Below, in pieces: positions 10,864 through 22,969 of a DNA stretch of 64,000 bases (its first letter is position 1; every line of letters starts with the position of its first letter). Below the pieces are notes generated by a model, which made no database searches, was not told the origin of the DNA, and saw only the letters and a program-made list of their open reading frames with translations. The position numbers were made by a program, and so were the translations under genes. This stretch comes from Aquatica leii (taxonomy: Eukaryota; Arthropoda; Insecta; Coleoptera; Lampyridae). The stretch covers positions 1,390,001 through 1,454,000 of the forward strand of contig CM069435.1 in assembly GCA_035610365.1 (NCBI GenBank), written 5' to 3'.

Positions 10864-12725
10864 ATAAGAACATATAATACCAGTATAGGTGCATGTAAAT
10901 AATGTATGTTTATATATGATTATAAATTTCTGGAAAAAATTAAAAGATTTCTTAGAACTATCCTAAGTTTCGATTAACAAATACAAATAGTTTCGTTCAA
11001 TTACCAGGAATTAATGTAGTAGTACTAAGAGATTTAAACTGTAAAATAAATAACTACAATGGAGAAATCAAAGATTGCCAGGAAAAGAATATAAATAAAT
11101 TGTTACGGTAAAACGTAAACTCTGCACTCGGCTGAAGTGCGACCAATTATCTGTGACTAATCCACACTAGCAAAAAGCGACGGCAGCTCCACGTTTCGGA
11201 AAGTAGGGGATGGATATAAAAATTAAAAGAATTTAGCTTGTCCTCGATGTGTCGATTTTAATGCATTTAAAAAAGCATCAAAACAAGCAGGTGCTCGTTA
11301 TCACCTGCTAATACCTAAGAAAAACAAATTGAACAGAACTAACCTAACAAAAACCACAATATTTAAAAAAAGATACAGAAATACACGTCACACAATTGTT
11401 TGTAAAGCAATAATATATTAAATTCAAATGCATAGCGAACTCTTACGTTACTATACTACATTTCGTAGGCAATTACGATAACAAAATTAAATTCAGTTAA
11501 GTAATTTAAAAGAAATAAGATTGAACAATTACGAATCTCAAATGTATGTAAATAAAAAAACAAAACGCGTATTTACTTAAGTCTAAAGCTTGAATCAACT
11601 GAAATATAATTAAAAAAATTAGCGTGAACTACTTGTGACAGCAAACGTATATTCGGTCGTGTTATATTATATATTGCCGTGGTATTACAAATAGGTTTCA
11701 TTTACACCCTCCATAATGCAAATTCTTAAATTAAAGTTTCACTGAGAATTTCGTTAGCACGTGCTGTCTTCTTTATGTTAACAGTAACAGAAATAGCGAT
11801 CAAATCCAAAATCGCAGACAAAGTATAAACTGTGCAAAATTTATACAGCGCCAGAAACTATACCCAATAAAGTTTTTTCACATAACAAAACCATGTATGA
11901 ATAAATAAAATTAAATTAATTTGATTAACTATTTAAAACAAAATAATATGCATGATAAAAAGTATATAATTGAATATTTTTTAACATAAAAATAAGAATG
12001 GAACAGAATTACAGATAGCAATGTTAAAAAAAATACAACGAAATAGAAACGGTTGTTTACTCGATGATAAAGGAAATGTACAGATATAAAAAAAGAAACA
12101 GTATCTGTCAACTAAAAAAAGAAACAAATGGAACAGCTGCAAAAACAAGAAATAAAAATCAAGAACAAAAAACAAATCGTCTGATTGGTTTGGCGAAAAA
12201 ATCGTTTTTAAATTACCAAAACCTTGATAAAACAATTAAAAACAAAATTGTGTAAGAACGAAAACTTAAAACATCTAAAAAATTGTATCAAAAAAACAAA
12301 AACTTGAAATTCTAATCTTCTCGATATTTCTTAAACACTCTTAACCACTCTGATCTAATAATGTCGCATTAATATGACCTCACTAAGACAATTAAGAACA
12401 GCGTTTCTTGAAATTTATTTATTGAAAAACGTTTAACGTCAAATTTTAATACTTATTCTCGTATCATAGTATTTCTTATTCGTTATTGTGCAGTAAAATC
12501 TTTTGATAATGTGTCGCATTACTTCACTCCTTGATTGTCGCACGCGATCATTAAGGTTAGACTTAGTAGTACCAAAGACTATATATAATCTTTGGTAGTA
12601 CTTAAGATGGCAAAAAACCTGAAAGTTTAAAAGCACAAGACAGATAAAAAAAATTCTCTAAGTTAGGTGTCCTAATAGATTCATCAAACAAAATTAAGAA
12701 GTTGCAAAAAGAACCATAGAAAAAA
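10864..12725. other. AT-rich intergenic DNA with small palindromes
   Basis: No convincing gene. A hairpin with 8-bp arms occurs at about 11288-11311 (AGCAGGTG, 8-nt loop, CACCTGCT), and another palindromic stretch around 12565-12605 (ACCAAAGA against TCTTTGGT). The Lys/Asn-rich frame at 12064-12255 and the opposite-strand frames across it are low-complexity products of A-rich DNA. Confidence 0.55.
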
Positions 12726-12880
12726 TTGGTGTGGTCGCCACACGACTTTTCTATAAGGAATGATGAAGGAATGTCTACACATGTTTTTTAGGGTTATGTT
12801 GTCATAAAACCACTTTGAAGTGATATGTACACGTTTGTATTGACTTCCTAGCATGCTATGATTTTTTTGAAACTTTTCTC
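12726..12880 (-). repeat. Dispersed repeat, copy related to 24370-24440 and 56190-56220
   Basis: The reverse complement of 12820-12875 (AGCATGCTAGGAAGTCAATA, then ACGTGTACATATCACTTCAAA) recurs at 24373-24435. The palindrome GTGTGGTCGCCACAC near 12735 with CTTTTCTATAAGG recurs, reverse-complemented and with small changes, at about 56190-56215. These segments belong to one repeat family, parts of which flank the tandem arrays described below. Confidence 0.65.
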
Positions 12881-13398
12881 CTTGATTTCATTAAATATAT
12901 AACCGAAATATGGGAAATTAAGCTTATGTTGTCATATTGACTAACCTCTATATTTGTGCGCCACGATATTGCTTTCCCCTTTAGTAAATCAGTAAAAATT
13001 ATGGTTTATTAACATTTCCCATTTCCTTTTAAAATATAGAATTTTTTTCTAAAAAAAATAGTCGCAGGCAGAATTCGAACCTGTAACATTCAAATGTAAT
13101 CGAAGTGTGCGCGCCGAATGGGACACCCCGAAAAAAAAGTTTTTTAGAATAAGCGAACGATAAATATAACGTGTACGAATTCTTTAAGTTGACAATTATT
13201 TTGAAGCTAATCTTATTTTATTTATTATTATTATTTATTGTTAATTGTTTTGGCCATTCGGCCTTACAATAAGTTACGTTATATAATATTATAATTTGTA
13301 CAGAAATTTAAAAAAAAAAAAAAAAAAAACTAAAAACAAAACAAACTTTCTCCCCTAAAATCTTCCCATCATCATCTTACTATTCTAATACTTTAGAT

Positions 13399-15409
13399 CT
13401 AACTCTCCCCTCTTATCCTTCTATCCTTTACTGATTTCATCCAATCCAATCCCTCCCCCTCCTCCCCAAGCAAAACCTTCCTCCCCCTCATTTCTTCCCT
13501 TAGCTCGCCACACTCCTCGCTCATGTGTTCTATGTCTTCCCATCCCTCACCACATAGTCTACATCTCCTCATTGCATCCTCCTTCCAATACTTATTTACG
13601 TTCTCTTCATTGCCGCATCTAAACCTGGCTATTAGTCGCTTTTCTCCTAAGCTTCTCCTCCCCATGAGATACTTAGGCACTTCCCTGGATACTATTTTCC
13701 CATATCTTACATTATATTTTCCTTCCCTTATCTTTCCTTCCCTCTCTTGCACTTGCGATTCTTTGTCTCTTAGTACTATTCCCCCGTATTTAACCTCCTT
13801 TCCACTCTCCTTCTTTCCACCTCTTCTCTTGCAAAACCTCCTCGTTGATAGTACAGTTTTCTTTCTTCCTGCCCATATATGTTTTTACTATCCTTTACCG
13901 TCCTCCAGCAACATTGCAAAATTTTACATTCTTTCCTTTCTTTCATTTTCTCTTCATAACCCATCGCCCTTTTCCCTGCTTCTATTCTAATCTTCTTTAA
14001 CTTCCCTTCCTCCTCTATTATGTACCCTGGCGTCTCCCTGTCTAAACCTAGTATCCATTTCCAATATTTTATTTGTACCTTTTCCAATAGGTTCCACTCT
14101 TTCCAACCCCATACATACACATCATCACACTTATAACCAACTTTTCAAACAGCCATCTTCTCTTTTCGATCTCCTTTCCAAATACTCTTTCCCCTAAACT
14201 CCATACCTGTCCTAATACCCTGTTACCCTTCTTTGCTAACTCCCTTATGTGCGCATCGTCTTTATTGTCATACCTTAGTCTATATCCCAAATAAGTCACT
14301 TCATTCACTGTCTCTATCCTCTGTGCTCCCCAACTTAACCCTTCTTTTTTCTTCCCTCTTTTCCCTTTTTGAAAAACTACCATCTTAGACTTTCTCACAT
14401 TTAAACCCAAGTCTTTCCTTTCCAGATACCTCTTTATCGTATTTATCATACCTTTCATCTCCAACTCATTTTTTGCCACCATGACCATATCGTCTGCATA
14501 TGCCAACACCCACACTTTAATCCATCCCTCCATGACAACTCCACCACACTGACCTCCCTTCAACACTTCTTCTATGTCCCCTATATACAGTGCAAATAAA
14601 ATAGGGCTAAGAGGACACCCCTGCCTTAGCCCCTTCCTCGTCCAAAACACTTCACTAACACTATCCCCTATGTTTACCCTATTCTTAGTCTCTTTATATA
14701 TCTCTTCCAGTTTCCTCACTAGTTGTTCCTCTATTCTCTTTTTCCTTAACACCCTCCATAGCTTTTCCCTATTCACATTATCAAACGCAGCTTCTATGTC
14801 CATAAAGAACGCGTATACCTTACCCCTTTTCTTATCTAGCTCTCCATTCACTAACTGTTTTAATATATAAACATTGTCTATTGCCCTTCTTCCCACCCTA
14901 AATCCCATCTGCCAATCTGGTAATAGCCTTTTTTCTTCCACTTCCTTTTCCAACCTCCTTTGTATAATCATGGCATACAATTTATAACTTACATTAGTGA
15001 CACTAATCCCTCTATAATTCTTTACCTCCTTCCTATCCCCTCCCTTATAAACCGGCAGAATTAGACTTTCTTTCCAACTCTCTGGCAATTCCTCCTCTTT
15101 CTATATTGTATTATAAATTTTCCTTATATTTTCTCTCACTCTCTCCCCTACATATTTCCATTGTTCTCCTTGCGTACCGTCCGTTCCTGCCGTCTTCCTT
15201 AATTTTAGTCCATTTATTGCTTTCTCCATTTCCTGTTTCGTTATCTCCCACCCCTCCTGTATTGTATTTACCCCTTGCAATATCACCTGCCCTGGTCCTT
15301 CTATTGTTCCCTCCAAACGCTCCATACAATAATCCAGCCACACCTTTATATCCGTTAAACCTCCTCTCCTCTTATCTCTTCTTCTCTTCTTGTTTAGAAA
15401 TTCCCACAC
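13399..15409 (-). pseudogene. LINE reverse transcriptase and C-terminal zinc region
   Basis: A 102-residue fragment (15409-15101) with GLKLRKTAGTDG precedes the main 339-residue frame (15088-14069). The main frame carries PESWKESLILPVYKGGDRK, NYRGISVTN, MDIEAAFDNVNR, GLRQGCPLSPILFALYI and the polymerase site VLAYADDMVMVAK. Downstream frames (14120-13776 and 13752-13399) carry the thumb and the Cys/His motif CRLCGEGWEDIEHMSEEC. One frameshift separates the first piece from the RT, and more follow the RT. The RT core itself is uninterrupted, so this copy is fairly young. Confidence 0.88.
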
Positions 15410-15807
15410 TTCTTCTTTCTTTCTTTATTTCCTTTACTTGTTTCTTCATTTCCTCTTTATACGACACCTTTCTCTTTGAACATAATTTTTAAACTTCATT
15501 TTCTTCTCCTTATACTCCTGCACATCTATTCTACCTTTCTTCCATCTTCTTCTAGCGTTTCTCATCTCTGTTTTTGCCTCTCTACATTCTCTATTCCACC
15601 ACCTATTTTCGTACCTTTTTTTTTTCCTTGCTTTCTCTCAAACCTTTTCTTTTCTACTGCCTTCTCCATTTCTGCAGTCAACTCCTTTAGTCCTTCTTCC
15701 CCCCCTACCTCTCCCCAAATCACTTGCTCCAACTTCATCTTATATCTTTCTATGCTTTCCTCAGTCCACACCTTTTTTACTCCCCATCCCCTCTGTTCCT
15801 CCTTAAT

Positions 15808-16571
15808 TCATTGCTCCTTTCTTTTTAAAATCACTTCCAGTGGCTGATGATCCGATTCTTCTTCATCCTCCACTTTACAACTTTCTATGTCCTCCCACAT
15901 CTCTCCACTCACCATCACGTAATCAATCACCGATTCCAGCCTCCCTCCCATATAAGTATAGTCACCTCTGTCCCCCTCCTCTATATTTCCATTAAGGATT
16001 GTCCATCCTTTTTCTTCACACATCTCCACTAACATTTTCCCATTTCTATTAACTGTCTTATCCATGCTAACTCTTCTCTTTACTTTCCCTCCTATAATTA
16101 CTCCTCCCTTTTCCCCTGTTCTCGCGTTAAAATCACCCCTATAATAATCTTTTCTTTTTCCTCCCCCTGTACCATTTTCTCAATCTGTTCACTTATCATC
16201 TTCATATCCCGCCCATAAACTGTTAACACTATATATTTTTCCTTTCCTTCTCTAACCACATAATTTTGTACTATCCCTTTTTCTTGCTTCTCGTTTCCCT
16301 CCTCTTCTTCACCCGACCAGTTCCTTTTTATGCCCGTTATTATTCCTCCTCTTGCTCTACCTTTACTTTCTCTTCTAGTTGCAAATTCCACCTTCCAATT
16401 ATACCCCTCTGGTAATTTTTTCTTCCATACTTCCCAGTCTTTTTCCTCCAACCATGTTTCCGACATTCCCATCATATCAAAGCCTTCTACGTATCTCCAG
16501 AAATCCTCTCCCTTATTTTTTATACCTGCCACATTCCAAAACAATAATTTTATTTGATTCTGCTTTTCCAT
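15808..16571 (-). pseudogene. LINE AP-endonuclease domain, frameshifted
   Basis: Begins with IKLLFWNVAGIKNK and MGMSETWLEE, the N-terminal motifs of the APE-type endonuclease that nicks target DNA. It later contains RGDYTYMGGRLESVIDYVMV and SDHQPLEV, the C-terminal catalytic Asp-His pair. The middle part with the expected DFNAR motif is lost in a frameshift at about 16100 (reads GVILTREQGKR). Two frames are needed to read the whole domain. Confidence 0.8.
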
Positions 16572-16690
16572 CTCTTTTTCCTTAAAACTTGCTAATCCAA
16601 CATCATTTGATCCATCCTTCCCTCTCCCAACTCTTAGTTTTTTGTCCCCTTCTTCACTAGAGTTCCCCTCTCCTCATCCCAAAATCTTTC

Positions 16691-17265
16691 TTAACCTTCC
16701 ACCCACACTTTCAAGAATCCTATTTTAACCCTCTTCCCCTCTCCCTTCATCTTACTCGCCTCATATCTTATCTTCTTTTGTATATCTATTTCCCTTCTCG
16801 TCATGTCATTGTCTAAATAAATGCTCGTACCTCTTAACCTTCCTTTTTGCTTCCATACATCTAACTTATCCTCAAAAGTACCCATCTTTACTAACATTAC
16901 ACGCTATGCTAACTTTCTAGTTTCTACCACTGTTTTCTCAATATTTAAATCCTTCTTTAACCAATTTTCCACTTGTTCCTTTTGCTCCTTCTTTCCATCT
17001 TTCACTTCCATACCTCTTATGATTATGTTTGTTCCCCTTTTTTCTTTTTCGTTTTTTCCCAGCTTCTTTCTATCTTCTCCAATCTGGCCTCCAACTTTCT
17101 ATACTTTTCTCCCATTTCTTCAAATTTCCTTTTCCATTCTTCATTTGACTTTCTTAATTCTTCTTTTATCTCCTTTACCTCTTTATTATTCTCTTCCAGC
17201 TTCTTACCCATCTTAATTTGTTCTTCTCTTATACTTTTTACCTCCTTTAACAGTTCTTTACACAT
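16691..17265 (-). pseudogene. LINE ORF1 (coiled coil plus RNA-binding part), broken
   Basis: The first piece (17265-17023) is an 80-residue Glu/Lys coiled coil with heptad-like spacing. The second (16897-16691) contains FEDKLDVWKQKGRLRGTSIY and LDNDMTRREIDIQKKIRYEA, which resembles the RRM-like part of L1-type ORF1 proteins that package LINE RNA. A frameshift or stop separates them. The start at 17265 coincides with the insertion boundary, so the 5' end may be truncated. Confidence 0.65.
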
Positions 17266-17345
17266 CTTATTTTATTTGTGTAACGAGAAAATTCCAATAA
17301 AATCCTAATTAAGTGGCTTACACTAAATAATACCGCTACATCTAA

Positions 17346-17360
17346 TGGCGCCCAACTTTA
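17346..17360 (+). promoter_or_regulatory. Primer-binding site of the Gypsy element
   Basis: TGGCGCCCAAC follows the 5' LTR after a 5-nt spacer. TGGCGCC starts are usual for tRNA-primed minus-strand synthesis in Gypsy elements. Confidence 0.75.
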
Positions 17361-17915
17361 GTGCTGTTTCAACGCAATTTTAAAAGTGGCAAATTGTGCA
17401 AACGGTACCAGAAACTCATAAAAGAATTTGGAAAGCTTCGGTAGTGCAGGGATAGTAAGAAAACCTTCAGAAGAAACTTATTGTAAGTACAATTTCATCT
17501 TATTTGAAGATGCAGTTTCGTGGAAAATTCCACGCATAATTTATTGCTTTACGCAGTGCTTTTGTATTTACGCGATTTATTCGTACAATCATACGACTGC
17601 GTGTTGCTTATCTGTTCAATGACATTTAGTGTAAATTGAATATAAACATTTAAAGAAACTTTCTATCATTTTGTGCAATGATTAAACGTAACGTAGTTGT
17701 TTTTCAATTTCGCGTATATAAAATTAAAGAACAGCTGATTTATTTCATTGAATGATTAAATATTGCGCTAATTAATTTTCGCAATCGTGTATATAGCATG
17801 TGTCTATCATTCTCTGCAATCGTAACTATTTGTCTGTATCTAAAGTTATCGAACTGAAACTCAAACGCTACAGACTAATTCTACTTACTTAGTTAGTATA
17901 TTACGAACATTGTTT

Positions 17916-20900
17916 ATGCCGCATAACTTACGAAGCCGTACTATCCGTCCGCCTGACGATAACCCAACTTCTATAAAAATTGAATCTGATACGGAAAATT
18001 CAATTCAAATTATGGAACACCCTACCATTAATATGACCGACGAACAATTGCAAACGCTCATTGCAAATATTCGTGCGCCTATCTAAAGTGCTAATTCACC
18101 TGATTTAACGTTTCAGCAAAATTCTGGAAACTTTTCTAAATGCTTTTCTAGATTTTCCGGTAACAAAACGGAAGATTGTGATGCATTTATAGATGCTATC
18201 ACAGTGTACAAAGATTGTCTAAATATTACAGATGAAAATGCAATTAAACGATTGTCAATGCTACTTGATAGTCACGCAGCCACTTAGTGGCATGGTACAA
18301 AAGCTACTCTCGCGTCTTGGGATAAAGTCGTTGCGTCATGCTTTCGGTTATAACAAACCGCCTTACCAAATATTTTGTGAGCTGTTTTCTAAAGAACAAG
18401 GTGATAAGGAACCAACGGATATTTTCGTTGCCAATACTCGCTCACTCTTATCGCGCTTGCCTGTCTACCCTGAATTACACGAAGTTCATAAATTAAATAT
18501 GATTTATAGTCTTTTGAACTCTAGAATTAGAACGTTGTTGCCAAGAGAAGGAATTACTGATTTTTCTACTCTTGTTGACAAAGCTCGATCTGTTGAACAA
18601 AATTTTGTGGACAAACACGATGTTTGCTTACCCAAAAAAAACCATTTGCTTGTTACTGATAAGTTTTTAAAACTTAGACCTAAATGCATCTATTGTCATA
18701 ACTATGATCATGTTAAAGACGGTTGTAGAAAATTTGCTGCTTCACTAGCACGTTCACAAAAACCCATTATAGAAAATAACGCTTCGCCTCCTATTAACAA
18801 ACTTGTCTGTTTTGGATGTGGTAAACCAGGATATGTAAGATCTCAATGTCCTCAATGCCAACCTAGCACTAGCTTTGTTAAGTCTCCTGCTACAAACTCA
18901 ACATCATCTTTTGACGTATTGATGACTGAGGTTAATTCGAATGCTAATCGTCCCATGTTTCATATAAAAATCTCTGACCTTGAAGGATTAGCTTGTGTCG
19001 GTACCGGAGCAAAATGTAGTATTGCTGGATATAAGTTGTACACGTATTTAAAAACCAATAATTTTTTGTTTACCCCCGACAAAGTTACAATGACACTCGC
19101 TGATGGCGTCCACGGAGAAGTTGTTGTTCAAACCTTTCAAGGCGACGTTATTTTAGAAGGAAGAATTGTTCCAACTAGTTTTATGGCTGTGCCTCATCTA
19201 GAAAGCAAGACACTTCTGGGTATAGATTTCCTTACTGCTGCCAATGTTGTGCTAAACATTCCAACAATGCAATGGTGGTTCGAAGATGATGTTTATACAA
19301 AGTATGTATTTTATTCTCCACCTTCTCCCGTACTCGCTACTGCTATTTCCACTATAAATAGAGATTTCACTGATGCAACTACCTCACTTCGCGAAAACGA
19401 AGCAGTTTCATTAAGTGCCGACGAAAAACAACGTCTAAAAAATTTGTTGACTGACTATAAAAATGTTTTTGAAAATGTACATGGACCTACTCCTTACATT
19501 GAACATGCAATTCGTATTGTCGATGACACTCCAATAGCAATGCCTTCTTATAGGTTAAGCGCTAAGAAAACTGAACTTTTGAAAGAAGAAATTGATAAGC
19601 TCCTCGCTTTGAATATCATTGAAGAATGTAACTCTGCTTACGCTGCTCCAGTGGTGCTGGTTTCTAAAAAAGAACCTGGAAAAGTAAGAATGTGTATCGA
19701 CTATCGTCGCCTAAATTCTCTCACGGTGCCTGACAAATGCCCGTTGCCTAGGATTGACGACCTGTTGCATAACGCTAAACAAACACTCTACATGTCTACT
19801 ATTGACCTTCAGTCCGGTTATCACCAGGTACCCGTCAAACTTGAAGACCGTGATAAAACAAGATTTATCACCCCTTTCGGCATCTTTCGCTTTTGCTGCA
19901 TGCCCTTTGGTTTACGCAATGCTCCTGCGACATTTCAAAGATTAATCGACAAGTTTCGCGCTGGATTAACTTGTCTAACGGTACTAGCATATATCGATGA
20001 CTTGATTGTTCTATCACCTTCATTTAATGAACATTTAGGAGACTTACAAAAATTATTTGGAAGACTTATTTTGTTTAAACTATGTGTTTTGTGTTAAACG
20101 TTTTATTGAAAACAGGTACACAATCAATGTAAACTATTTTTTATTATAAAAAACGATAAACATTTTTGACAAGTTTTTACAACAACCATTTTTGTATATG
20201 TCACTTATTCATTTTTTTTTGAGACGACTTGTTTATTACAACTTATTATAAACTTAGAATAATAAATGTAGAACTTTATAGAAAATCACTAAGTAGCACT
20301 CGTATTCATATCTTCAGTGGACTGTATTAATTATGATTGAAGCTGCTCAGAGTACGGTCTTAAAAATTGGTTTTTATTCAAAATTTATACAAAAACTGCT
20401 GCACAATAATTCATAACATGAACAATCAAGAGTGGCAACTATTTCTTAAATAAATAAACACTTTTTAATTCAACACAAATGCGATGCAAGTTCATACGCT
20501 ATTGGAGCATGTCTACTCCAGTGGGAGGGTGCTGATAAAAGGCTTGTGTAGTACATCAGTCGCCTTCTCGCTCCTGCTGAAGTCAATTACTGTTGTACGG
20601 AACGTGAAGCTCTTAGTTTGGTGTATGCTGTAACAAAATTTCGAGGTTATATAGAAGGATCACAAGTTATTATTAAAACTGATCACCAACCTCTCAAATG
20701 GCTAATGTCATTGTGTTCTACAAGTGGTCGCTTAGCTCGTTAGCCTTTGGTGTTACAAAGCTACGATCTACAAATAGATTATATACCTGGAAAAACTAAC
20801 GTCATAGTTGACTGTCTTTCACGACCGCCTTTTGACGTTGATATACAACTGAATGTTTCTGTTAGCACTGTAACAACGCTCTTGCCACAAGAATCTGCAA

Positions 20901-22418
20901 GAAATATTAGAGAGGAATAAAAAGGCGATTTAGACATCAAAAAGATTATAGATACCATCGAATCGGACAACCCGAATCTAATCGATTATATTCGATGAAC
21001 TGATCGTGGTTATATCATGCTATCTGGTGTGCTGTATCGCTATGTGCCTGAAGTTGACTCTGAATCTGCTCAATTAGTTGTCCCAAAATCTAAGATTGAA
21101 GAAGTCTTGCGCGAATATCATGACTTATCTACCAGCGGACACTATGGCATTGAGAAAACATTACGTCGAATTTCTAATAGTTTTTACTAGCCTACTAACC
21201 ATGTCAAAAAATGTATAGCTTGCCAGCGTTATAACCCCGCTACCCTAAAACCTGCCCCTGTCTCCAATCAGCGCTTTGAGACGCTTGCAATTGATTTTTG
21301 TGGACTACTTCCCGAAGCCCTCACTGGTGAGAAATGGGCGTTTGCTATTGAAGATACCGCTACTAAATGGATAGAGCTGTTTGCATTAACTACCGCCTCT
21401 ACAGAGACATCTGCAAAATGTATTGTCGACGAAGTAATTTTACGTTATGGAACACCACGTCGAATTATCAGTGACAATGGGCCTTAATTCGTTGGTGAAG
21501 TGATGCAAATAGTAGCTCATTGTTTAGGTTTTCGACAAAATTTGATTCCTGTTTACCATCCTTTATCAAATCCTGAAGAAAGACGCAACAGAGATCTAAA
21601 AACCCAATAGGGGATCATTTCTGGTGAAAATCATACCCAAAGGAAAGAAGCTTTGCTTGCAGTAAAGTTTTTAATGAATACGTGTATAAACGCTAGCACA
21701 GGGTATTCACCGGCGTTTCTCGCTTTTGGGAGAGAACCGCGAACACCATAAGTGCATTATTCAAAACGAAAATTTTGTACCTGAGATCAGCTAATATTTG
21801 AAAAATATGGATCAAGTGCTAAGACGTGCCAGAGAAACCCATGAACTAAAACAGGATGCGGCAAAGAAACATGCTGATAAAGCTAGACGTGAAGTTACTC
21901 CGTACAACGCAGGTGATTTTGTCCTTGTGGATGTACATCAATTGAGGAAATCAGCCAAGCAGTTTACGTCCAAGCTTGCTCCTAGACGCGACGGACCGTA
22001 TTTGATTACTAAGCAAAACTTGCCCACTTCTTACCAGGTGGCTCATATCCACAAACCGGATGTGCCTCTTGGCAATTATCATGTATCGGCCCTCGAGCCG
22101 TATACTAAAGGAACGATAGAAACTCCCATTTGTCCTATCCGCCAACGAAGAAGACCGAAAAAGTCCACTGCGGTAAGCTCTGATCTTGCTTCATATATTA
22201 ATCATTATGTTGCAGACGGCGAGGAAAGAAATCCCTCGAAACAAAGCCAAGTGACCGATGGCATCTCCGTTATTCCCTCCAATGTTCCATCATTACGTCG
22301 AAGTTGGCGCCTCCAAGAACGTCATGGAACGTCACCTCATCACCCAATCAATTTTCTTGGTTCTTTTCCGGGACGGTTACCGAAAACCAAAGGGAGAGTG
22401 TGTAACATTCAAATGTAA
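17916..22418 (+). pseudogene. Gypsy gag-pol polyprotein, broken
   Basis: Gag starts at ATG 17916 (MPHNLRSRTIRPPDD) and is stopped at about 18085 and again at the TAG near 18275, then shifts frame near 18340. The long frame 18232-20097 carries two CCHC-type knuckles (CIYCHNYDHVKDGC, CFGCGKPGYVRSQC). Its protease core reads CVGTGAKCSIAG, so the catalytic Asp is Gly. RT follows with VRMCIDYRRLN, DLQSGYHQVPV and AYIDDLIVLSPS. After a replaced segment, RNase H (AIGACLLQWEGADKRL, about 20492), the integrase HHCC region (YHDLSTSGHYGIEKTL, about 21118), the integrase core (DNGP at about 21475) and its C-terminal GPY module (21798-22418; APRRDGPYLITKQ) are readable with several stops. Confidence 0.88.
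20088..20475. other. 388-bp segment replacing the RT thumb region of the Gypsy pol
   Basis: Pol homology stops after the RT palm (HLGDLQKLF...LFKL) and resumes at RNase H (SSYAIGACL). The roughly 125 missing codons are replaced by AT-rich non-coding DNA of about the same length. Its ends form a weak inverted repeat, TTTGTGTT. It may be a small DNA element inserted together with a deletion, or filler from break repair. Confidence 0.55.
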
Positions 22419-22467
22419 TCGAAGAGTGTGCGTGTTGTCTAAAATCACACTAAATAATACCGCTACA
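22401..22467 (+). repeat. 3' LTR of the Gypsy element, internally deleted
   Basis: Starts TGTAACATTC and ends CGCTACA like the 5' LTR but is only 67 bp. About 140 bp of middle sequence is absent. The pol frame runs into its first bases. Confidence 0.8.
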
Positions 22468-22471
22468 AACC

Positions 22472-22777
22472 TAAATTATATTTGTGAATTGATTTTAAAT
22501 TATAAATAAAATATATCAACTGTTAATGTTAGAAACATTTTTTATTTGAATAAATTGTTAGAAAAAATTCTCTATAAGCAACTGTAAAAATAATTCGAAT
22601 AATTTAAATACGTACAAAATTATATAAGAAAAACTGTTAAAAATGGCGGATACACCCACTTCCGGTTTCTTTATCAAATCCATATTTTGATAGAACCGAG
22701 AGAATATAAAAAGCCAGCTTTATAACAAATTTCAATTTACTAGGACTTTTGGCTGGAGAGTTATCGTGGGTAGATCG

Positions 22778-22780
<3 letters not shown>
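22472..22780. other. Spacer with no recognisable gene
   Basis: AT-rich spacer holding AAAATGGCGGATACACCC and a TATAAAAAG-like motif near 22706. No gene or repeat could be assigned. Confidence 0.45.
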
Positions 22781-22834
<54 letters not shown>

Positions 22835-22864
22835 AAATTTTGGGTATCTGTGTGTGTGTGTGTG
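22781..22864. repeat. (CA)n microsatellite followed by an inverted (TG)n
   Basis: About 25 CA units (22781-22831) are followed after about 17 bp by a short (TG)n run (22849-22864). The two can pair as a hairpin. Confidence 0.9.
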
Positions 22865-22969
22865 CTGCATCTTCCTTACATTATCTTTGGATGTACCTAC
22901 GATAACTCTCGGGCCAAAACTTCTAGTAAGTTGGAATTTACAAAAACAAAAAAATCGTGAGAATTTCGT

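Larger units (their letters stand above)
13224..17263 (-). mobile_element. LINE (non-LTR retrotransposon) inserted in the Gypsy LTR
   Basis: The 14-bp sequence ATCTTATTTTATTT occurs on both sides (13210-13223 and 17264-17277) and is the target-site duplication. On the minus strand the element runs from a truncated coiled-coil ORF1 (17265-17023) through an ORF1 RNA-binding part (16897-16691), an AP-endonuclease (16571-15808), reverse transcriptase (15409-14069) and a Cys/His C-terminus (13752-13399). The 3' end reads TTGTAAGGCCGAATGGCCAA followed by an (AAT)n tail. Strong pyrimidine bias on the plus strand mirrors Glu/Lys/Arg-rich coding on the minus strand. Confidence 0.85.
13082..17340 (+). 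repeat. 5' LTR of the Gypsy element (interrupted)
   Basis: The LTR sequence is 13082-13223 plus 17278-17340, about 205 bp without the inserted LINE and its second target-site copy. It begins TG and ends CA. Confidence 0.85.
13082..22467 (+). mobile_element. Gypsy-type LTR retrotransposon, split by a LINE
   Basis: The 5' LTR begins TGTAACATTCAAATGTAATC at 13082 and ends ACTAAATAATACCGCTACA at 17340. The 3' LTR at 22401-22467 starts and ends with the same sequences. AACC flanks both outer ends (13078-13081 and 22468-22471), a perfect 4-bp target duplication as Gypsy elements make. A primer-binding site follows the 5' LTR, and a purine-rich tract (AAAGGGAGAG) precedes the 3' LTR. A 4-kb LINE sits inside the 5' LTR. 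Gag and pol carry several stops, so the element is dead. Confidence 0.88.

Noticed and set aside
12064..12255. Lys/Asn-rich frame
   Set aside because: A product of A-rich DNA; the opposite strand is equally open; no domain.
13523..17308. Long plus-strand frames rich in Ser, Phe, Leu and Pro
   Set aside because: They are antisense shadows of the Glu/Lys/Arg-rich minus-strand LINE. No domain fits.
22766..22960. A 64-residue frame over the (CA)n run
   Set aside because: His-Thr repeats come from the microsatellite.
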